Positions 57,743 through 64,000 of a stretch of DNA of 64,000 nt are shown here, one piece after another. The notes under the pieces were generated by a model that was not told the DNA's origin, did not search any database, and saw only the letters and a program-made list of their open reading frames with translations. Source of the stretch: Anaspis maculata (Eukaryota; Arthropoda; Insecta; Coleoptera; Scraptiidae); contig OX421964.1 in NCBI GenBank assembly GCA_949128115.1, positions 48,648,601-48,712,600 on the forward strand, given 5' to 3'. Position 1 is the first letter of the stretch; each line of letters begins with the position of its first letter. A program made the position numbers and the translations under genes.

Positions 57743-57861
57743 GGGGCCTTATTTCTAGAAGGGAGCGATCACCAGGCGATGGCGGTGCAGTCAATCACAG
57801 CCCTAGTTGCCTAGCGACTTCGCATGTGAACGGATCACATCTTTTCTAGAAATAGGGCCCC
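57743..57861. mobile_element. 119-bp MITE with TATTTCTAGAA termini
   Basis: GGGGCCTTATTTCTAGAA (57743) and TTCTAGAAATAGGGCCCC (ending 57861) form 17-18 bp TIRs differing by one base. Flanking sequence gives no clear duplication. The internal part is not palindromic. Confidence 0.7.
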
Positions 57862-58248
57862 AGGGGCGGGTCCGAGCCATTTTGTTGTCGATGCGATGCC
57901 GCAGTGCCTGAGCACAGTGTAGCTCTCCCAACTCAAGATCGTTCCGACTTAGCTAACCAAGCCTTCACCGGGCAAGGCTCGTCTCGGGTGCAACCTTCCT
58001 CTGGGGAGCACTAGCAAGCGGTAGAGAAAGCCCCCAGCAACGCTACTGGCACCTTGTCAAGTACCACATTACTTCCATTGTGTTGTTGGAATTTCCCACC
58101 TAGTCAGTGTAAAATGATCTAGTCCGACCATCGATTTAGTTTACTTATTCTAATTTCGGCCTTCAACATCTACTAAAGGTTAAAAAGTGTGTATTTGTGA
58201 ATATTGTTAATCCCTTGTCGTTGTTTTATAGAGAAAAGTGAAAAGTGA
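57862..58248. other. Unassigned sequence before a hydrophobic ORF
   Basis: A possible splice acceptor (GTTGTTTTATAG at 58220-58231) precedes the ORF below; otherwise nothing is recognised. Confidence 0.35.
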
Positions 58249-58766
58249 GTGCGTAAAATGACAGGGAACATCTTCAAACTTTCACTTCCCGCCGCGGGAC
58301 TGACTGCTCTGCTTCTACTGGTATTGGTTGTTGTACTGCTGTTCGTTACTCTACTGTCTGCTTACTGGTCTGTTAGGACCTGGATAGGACGCTTCTGTTT
58401 TTATACAGAAACTGTAGTTCTTTATCTCCTTTGTGTGGCCCAGAACGTGCCTTATCTATCTCACATCTGCTACAATTCAGCGAACGAACTCTTCAACAAG
58501 CAATTTCGACTTGACATTGAGTATTTTATTACCACTTGGCGTTCTGGACTAGCTTGGCATTTATTGCGCTACTATTTAGGATTTTCTCCGAATTAGCTCT
58601 ACAGTTCTACAAGGGGTTTTTAGACAGAGAATTTCTAGTCGCCATAATTAAAGTACTTAACTCCCATATACTTTCTATTTTTAGTAGAATGATTTTTGAG
58701 TTCTTGCGTCATTCTGTTCTTTGTTTAAGAAAAAAACTCGCTTTCCTAGTCGCTCCCTATTTTTAA
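58249..58766 (+). pseudogene. Candidate small membrane protein, two overlapping hydrophobic frames
   Basis: The first frame (58249-58596; more likely start MTGNIFKLSL at 58258) has a strongly hydrophobic segment (LTALLLLVLVVVLLFVTLLS, residues about 15-40). A second, overlapping frame (58536-58766) carries further hydrophobic helices (AFWTSLAFIALLFRIFSELA) and a basic end. Together they look like one multi-pass protein split by a frameshift near 58540, or an exon joined out of frame. No family is recognised. The AT-rich second half could be chance hydrophobicity from T-rich codons. Confidence 0.28.
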
Positions 58767-61700
58767 ATCATCATATTTTCTCGTGGCCTCCTTATAAAAA
58801 TAATGCTTAATTTGATAGGATGAACCTGAAGGGTTATTGAAGAGTTTTAATTGCAACTGAAGCAAATTCTATTAGTAGAAGAATTAATTAGGATAATTTT
58901 GTGATTACTCTAATTGGATAAACTATTGTTCTCTTCCTGGTACCACAATCACGTCGTCGGTTAGACCAATTTGGAAGGCAACAGACCCCAAGATGGCCGA
59001 AAACGACCCAAAAATACGATGTCGAATGTTTCTTTTTCTGGAAAATGACCGCCATTTGTTGGGACGAATTCTCAGGAGCCACGGGTCAAGTGGGAATCCA
59101 TTTCCATTTTGGTCATTAGAAAGTCTGTGCAAATAGATTTGCCTAACATCGTTATAAAATTTTAATTGACCATTATGTCAGTAGTTATCGAACAATATCT
59201 TCGATTTTGGATACCATTACCTACCTAATGTACCAGTTCATCAATGTTGAATCTGGATAAATTTTTACCATTCCAGCAATAACTGATGAAGGTCTTTGCT
59301 GGCCTGTCACCCCTCCGTGCGTGCAATAACGTTCCCATGTTTCATTCTCACAATCGTGTGAAATGTGAATGCAGATATGAGAGACCGTCTCGTACCCAGT
59401 AAAAAGAGCCTTCTGGCGACGCCATCCATCCTCCGTCCGCTCGACCCGCGCAATAAAAACAGTCGTCGTGCACCGGCATCCCCATACAACAAAATCGAGA
59501 ATACCAACACACACGCATACACTACACGCCTTCGTTTCTAAACGAATTACAATGGTAAATTGTATTCTGAAGGACTCTCCTAAAACAAAAACAAAAATAT
59601 CACCATACCACACCCGCCCCAGAGCGAAGCAGAGGATTCGGAAGAGCTAGGCTTTGACCCTCCTATTTAATATATCGCCGTTCCGTTTTTGTGACTGTTT
59701 TCCCAGGCACACGCAAAAAAGAACTCGAATTAATTGTATCTCGGCCTCTTTACTTCCCTGCTGCAAAGTTCCCGACAACACGCCGACTAATTTGTGTTGT
59801 GTAATAAAATTACGGAGCTACACAATTCAAAAGGGGCTCGCTCTTTCTGTTGTACAAGAATTGTGCGGTGTGGTGCGTGCCAGGCGTGTGCTCCTTTGGA
59901 ATTTGAACATTTTCCAAAAAGAACACTCGACGTCTTTCGGAATGTGTTTCTCCACCCACCCCTCTCTTTATCTCTGTCTCCCCCTATCGCCTCTTCCTCT
60001 TCTTTTCGTTCTCTCACAGACACACAAATTAACATTTCTCTAGCGCCGGTGGTGGTCAGTTTTATTGTTGTTGAAATATGATTCCAAAAACCGTCATAAT
60101 GGGCCATAACTCTAAGTATGCGGTTAACGCGCGCCGGCATTAGTAACAAAAGCCGCAATTGCATTAGAGTGCACGGGGTAGCAATGCAAATGCTGTTAAT
60201 AACGTTCATAAATCTGCCAACTGCTGACCAGATCTATTTTGTTCACCCAGCAGAGAGCTACAATGGTCGTCCAGTTGAACTCGGCCATCAATTCCAATTC
60301 TGACTGTTCCAAGTTGCTCCATTCCGGGTACGGCCCCGGGATTTGCGTCGCATGACATTGCTGAAGCAGAGTGTTTCTGTGTTGGGACAAAACCATTCAC
60401 ATATTTGCATAAGCCCCGACTCCTTCAATTTGAATTGAGTATATTATTCGTGAAAACAATCAATGAGTATGCGGGATTCGTTCCTCACCGCATAGATGAA
60501 CCGTTGATTGATCATTCAGCACCTATATTATAGGTATGCATATCAGGCGTATGAGCTTATGTAGATATCGCATCATCTAAGTGCATACAGGTTGTGTAAA
60601 ATGAGGGAGTGTGTAACGTTATACTGAGACAAGGTGGAAACCATTGATGTTGCAGAAACAAAGTGATGAAGGGCGCGTGATGAAGGCACACTAAGTGTTT
60701 GAAGGACTTAAGAGTCAAGTGAAACTAAACCATTTCCACTGCCAAAAGTTGAAGGTATATTCTTTGGCATTTTGCGTTTCAATGTCAAAAAATTGTAGAA
60801 TTATGTATGAGGCAAATCTAGAAGCATGGATACAGGTACAGTTGTTAATGAATTAATGATAAGTTGTAAAAAGAAGCTGCCAAGGCGGTGTCAAAAGTAC
60901 GCAGTAATTGCGAGTAGTAAATAGCCAAATGCCTCGTCATCTAATTGGTGCCACAAATGATCACCTATTATAGTCAGGTTATTATATTACAGTTTCACAG
61001 CAACACGATAGAAGTCTCTTTTCAGCGCAGAAGAGAATGCATCAGAAAGTGAAAGAATGCCAACAGAACTAGAAAACACAAAACCATGATCTAATAATAA
61101 TAATAACAAACCATCAAGTATATTGCCCCTTAAGTAACCTTTAGAAAAATGTAGTGCTTGGTAGGAACAAGTGTAACAGGGACGTTTATGATAAACCTCG
61201 TAAAACGTAAAACCTCATCACAAAGTCTAAGACTTATATTTCCATTGGCCTGCCTATTTTTAGGAGAAATTTACATGGAAGCTCTATAGAAGGAGATACT
61301 AGTTTGTTTCACACAATCTATTGAATTGCCTTTGATCCAAAAATTTTACGTTTCGAACACAGCGAAACGTCTCTTTCGAGGGATAATGTGTTCCATCTTC
61401 ACGGCAGAAAGAAGTAATATCTGATATGTAGGTTACTAAAACTGTACGACCTATTAGCATGAAAAACGCCATCTATCTAACAGCCGACACAGTAGTTGCA
61501 CAGGCTTTGCGACCCATCCCCATAATGCCTTTTCGTTGTTGTGCTGGTGGTGTAACAGCCGGGATGGCCGGGTATTCTGACCCTGGGACGCCTCTACTAC
61601 TACTGGGACAATAAAACAAAGGCGGCATCGCATTACTTTGCACAGATAAAGGTGGAATTAAAAGGCAACAGGGATGGCACGGCAGCAGCGGTGGGCCGTA

Positions 61701-61950
61701 TAACGGGGTGGGCAAGCCCCTCTCGTCTAGTAGAAAGAGGATAGGAAGAACGCCATACCGCCACCAACACCACCACCGCCACCCCGGCCTGGCCTGCGGC
61801 GCTCCCTGCTGCTCCGCAGGAATGGATGGGTGGCGTTCTCGTTTACGGCGGTAGTGAAACACAAATCGTCCTAATTAAAAGCAACACGCATGGAGATGAG
61901 ACACAACATTACCAGCGTTGGAATTTCGGATAAGCCCCGCCGGATGGGAT
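58767..61950. other. Unassigned 3.2 kb
   Basis: No gene, element terminus or long repeat was found. The part at 59690-60190 is unique-looking, with homeodomain-like cores and GC-rich patches (TTAACGCGCGCCGGC at 60124). A 129-codon minus frame at 61473-61862 is proline/cysteine-rich owing to C-rich DNA and is not called. Confidence 0.35.
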
Positions 61951-61963
61951 TACTACACTACTA

Positions 61964-61994
<31 letters not shown>
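61951..61994. repeat. Compound (CTA)n(CTG)n microsatellite
   Basis: CTA units with two interruptions, followed by five CTG units. Confidence 0.9.
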
Positions 61995-63333
61995 ATGCTC
62001 CGCCGGCGTAATGAATAAACACGTTCCTGACGGCGCAATTATTGCCGCCTCTATTTGATTCCACTTTTACCAATCTCTCCTCCTCGAGATTCAGACATAA
62101 AGTTGCGCTATATGGTCGGGAGCATCCAGAGTCTCGTAATAAAAGTCCAGGAACTTTAAAAATACCGTGGAAAAAAGAACCCCTTAAAAATGGCGATCAC
62201 CAGGGGACGCTGCTATCTAACCCGCTGCGTTGCAATTGTTTCTAATTGCACTAGGTAGCTATCCTGCGGAAAAGCATCATGATGCGATTAAAGCTGGTGG
62301 CGTAATTGCCTGGGCTGTTTCTCAGAATACGTTTTAGAGGCCCATACATATAATTTGTGTCCAGATATTACAAAAATCTTTTATTCCCTACAGGTACATT
62401 ATGACTGAATAACATGGACCTGTGTTTAAGATGGACTGCTGATCACCCTACCCGACCAAACAACAAATGACGCCACAGGGGCGCTACCATTATCGTTATC
62501 ATAACAGAAGTTCTCAAAAGATTATAGAAAATCTGCAACTTGCATCGGCACATTTTGTACTATAAATATTTCTGGATATAATATTATTTTATAATAACAG
62601 ATTCAATTTACAATAATATGTTTTTTACTTCGAAAGTAGCCATCAGGTTTATCATCGCAAGTTCGCAAGTTGAAACAGTCATGAAGTTTTGAGAGTCACT
62701 GTCTTGCGAATTTATCGAAGGTTGTTTCAAAATCAACGCAGTTGCGATCAGGGATCACGGTTGCGATTTATCAGCTTTGCACATTGGGTACACCTTTCCA
62801 TCTAGGTGTACCCAATCGTGGAACATGTTCCGTCTGGTGGTATTTGTACCGTCTAGGTAGAAAGCACCCACTGTGATTTCGGCAGCACAAACCACAGCTA
62901 CTTCCTACTGGACCACAGCTCGGGCCTTGAGAGTGTTTTCTTCTCACAAGTAAGATTGCTGTCAATCAATTATTGAATGAAATTCTACTATTTCGTTACA
63001 GAATACAGAAAAACACAAAGAACGGCGTTTGCCAGCCATTGGGGAACATAAACAAAAAAGCCGAACGGCCTAGTGCCCGACAGCACACCGTGTATTCAAC
63101 ACACTTCAGTTAATAATTTTTGATACGGAACATCGTCCCTTCTATTGAATTACCGGAACCTATGAACACATGTACGTACAAAACGCCGCAAGCGACCGAA
63201 AGAAAACGGCTATGCCTCTCAAGCAAATTTGAAAATGTCATTTTGACACCTAACCTAAACTTAACACTGCGATGTCATGAAGTATATGGATGTCATGTCG
63301 CCATCAGACAAAAGCCATTATAGCAGAACGGTC
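61995..63333. other. Unassigned sequence with one short perfect hairpin
   Basis: No gene is recognised. The hairpin at 62783-62816 and a direct duplication at the right edge are listed separately. Confidence 0.4.
62783..62816. repeat. Perfect 13-bp hairpin
   Basis: ATTGGGTACACCT and AGGTGTACCCAAT flank an 8-nt loop, TTCCATCT. Confidence 0.9.
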
Positions 63334-63399
63334 AATATTAATTGGGGAAAATGAAAGTCCCTAGGGAATATTAATTGGGGAAAATGAAAGTCCCTAGGG
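63334..63399. repeat. Exact 33-bp tandem duplication
   Basis: The unit starts AATATTAATTGGGGAAAATG and ends TCCCTAGGG. Copies at 63334-63366 and 63367-63399 are identical, so the event is recent or an assembly artefact. Confidence 0.95.
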
Positions 63400-63510
63400 A
63401 TAACGAACATGTCGGCATTCTACTGGAGTCATGGCGATATACGGTATTATAAGTCCAGTTTAAGTACAGGTCCATGCTGAATAATGTCTTGGTTATGGTA
63501 TGTATGTATA

Positions 63511-64000
63511 TACAGGGTGTCCGTTTTTCGAGGCTAAGCATGGGTATCTCGCTTATCTTGAGAGATACAAAGTCGGTTAAATTAGGAAAAAGTTGCGCAT
63601 TTTCATGACGATCAATAATCCAAAAAGAAATTTGACGTATCGATTTTCGTTTTTGAGATATCGTGAAAAAACAGGAATTTAAATTTTTGTTTTTATTTTT
63701 TATTCAAAAAACGGTTGAAGGTGGCCTTGTCTTATCTAGACATTGCCAGTGCACTTTTTCAAGAGGAATCCAAAGCTGCCAAAATCTTTTTTTTAGCTTT
63801 TAAAGCAACCGAAATACGACATTCAACTATTTTCTCTAATGGGCGCCATATTGGATTTTGATATTTTTGAATACGGTATTCTTTTCTGGTTAGAACGATG
63901 TGCCACATGTCATTGTTGAATAAATGTTTGACATTTACGTTTTTTTATTGTCGGTGCTGATTTTGTTTCCAAAGCACTCTTTGAAAAATAAAAAATAAAT
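63511..64000. mobile_element. CAGGGTG element cut by the window end
   Basis: TACAGGGTGTCCGTTTTTCG begins a typical element of this class. The second end would lie outside the window. There is no ORF of note. Confidence 0.55.

Noticed and set aside
61473..61862. 129-codon minus-strand ORF, Pro/Cys-rich
   Set aside because: Composition follows C-rich and CCA/CTG simple repeats; no motif, no splice context.

Overview
This 64-kb window looks like a gene-poor stretch of an arthropod nuclear genome, probably an insect. It has moderate GC, no operons and eukaryotic start and poly(A) contexts. It also holds Ty3/gypsy, RTE-like and Jockey/CR1-like retroelement remnants, tRNA-derived SINEs and many inverted-repeat elements ending in TACAGGGTG. 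The order within insects cannot be fixed from the sequence. No bacterial genes, rRNA, standard tRNA gene or CRISPR array were seen.

Only two genes are secure. They are intronless paralogues with cyclic nucleotide-binding (CNB) domains, resembling CNBD2 (about 12.35-13.75 kb, + strand; 15.82-17.23 kb, - strand). They converge tail to tail with 2.1 kb of repeats between them, and each has its own poly(A) signal. One keeps the Glu and Arg of the phosphate-binding cassette. The other has Gln instead of Glu plus one extra residue. Weaker coding candidates lie at 38.2-38.6 kb (a 57-bp putative intron), 54.0-54.3 kb (an ORF broken at a T run), 54.4-54.7 kb (a putative terminal exon) and 58.2-58.8 kb (hydrophobic frames).

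Most of the rest is mobile DNA. Region by region: an LTR-like piece (0-0.6 kb); a small palindromic MITE (0.7-0.9 kb); a 260-bp satellite with a 430-bp higher-order duplication (1.5-3.5 kb); a 3.56-kb element with ~240-bp TIRs holding nested non-LTR fragments (6.1-9.6 kb); the CNB pair (12-17 kb); a Tc1-like transposase N-terminus running into a 1.6-kb palindrome (17.9-19.7 kb); a TIR element carrying two nested insertions (19.8-23.0 kb); a 1.3-kb palindrome (25.1-26.4 kb); another inverted-repeat element and two SINEs (32.0-34.4 kb); a second, uninterrupted copy of the 19.8-kb family (35.8-36.8 kb) beside a gypsy fragment; RTE remnants and foldbacks (39-42 kb); more gypsy and foldback pieces (44-46 kb, 50.6-51.2 kb); a 942-bp TIR element with two inverted tRNA-like modules (51.4-52.4 kb); and foldbacks and MITEs at 56.6-57.9 kb and at the right edge.

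The most informative structure is at 19.8-23.0 kb. A ~968-bp inverted-repeat element was hit once in each arm, by a TG...CA element (TSD TCAA) and by a PIF/Harbinger-type element (TSD TAA). Each opposite arm preserves the empty site of the insertion in its partner. A same-family copy of 961 bp survives at 35.8 kb. The 942-bp element at 51.4 kb, with clustered subterminal motifs and opposed tRNA-like promoters, is the most unusual architecture. Unique, low-repeat stretches (about 30.8-31.5, 35.0-35.4, 49.6-49.9 and 59.7-60.2 kb) could be regulatory, but the sequence alone does not show it.
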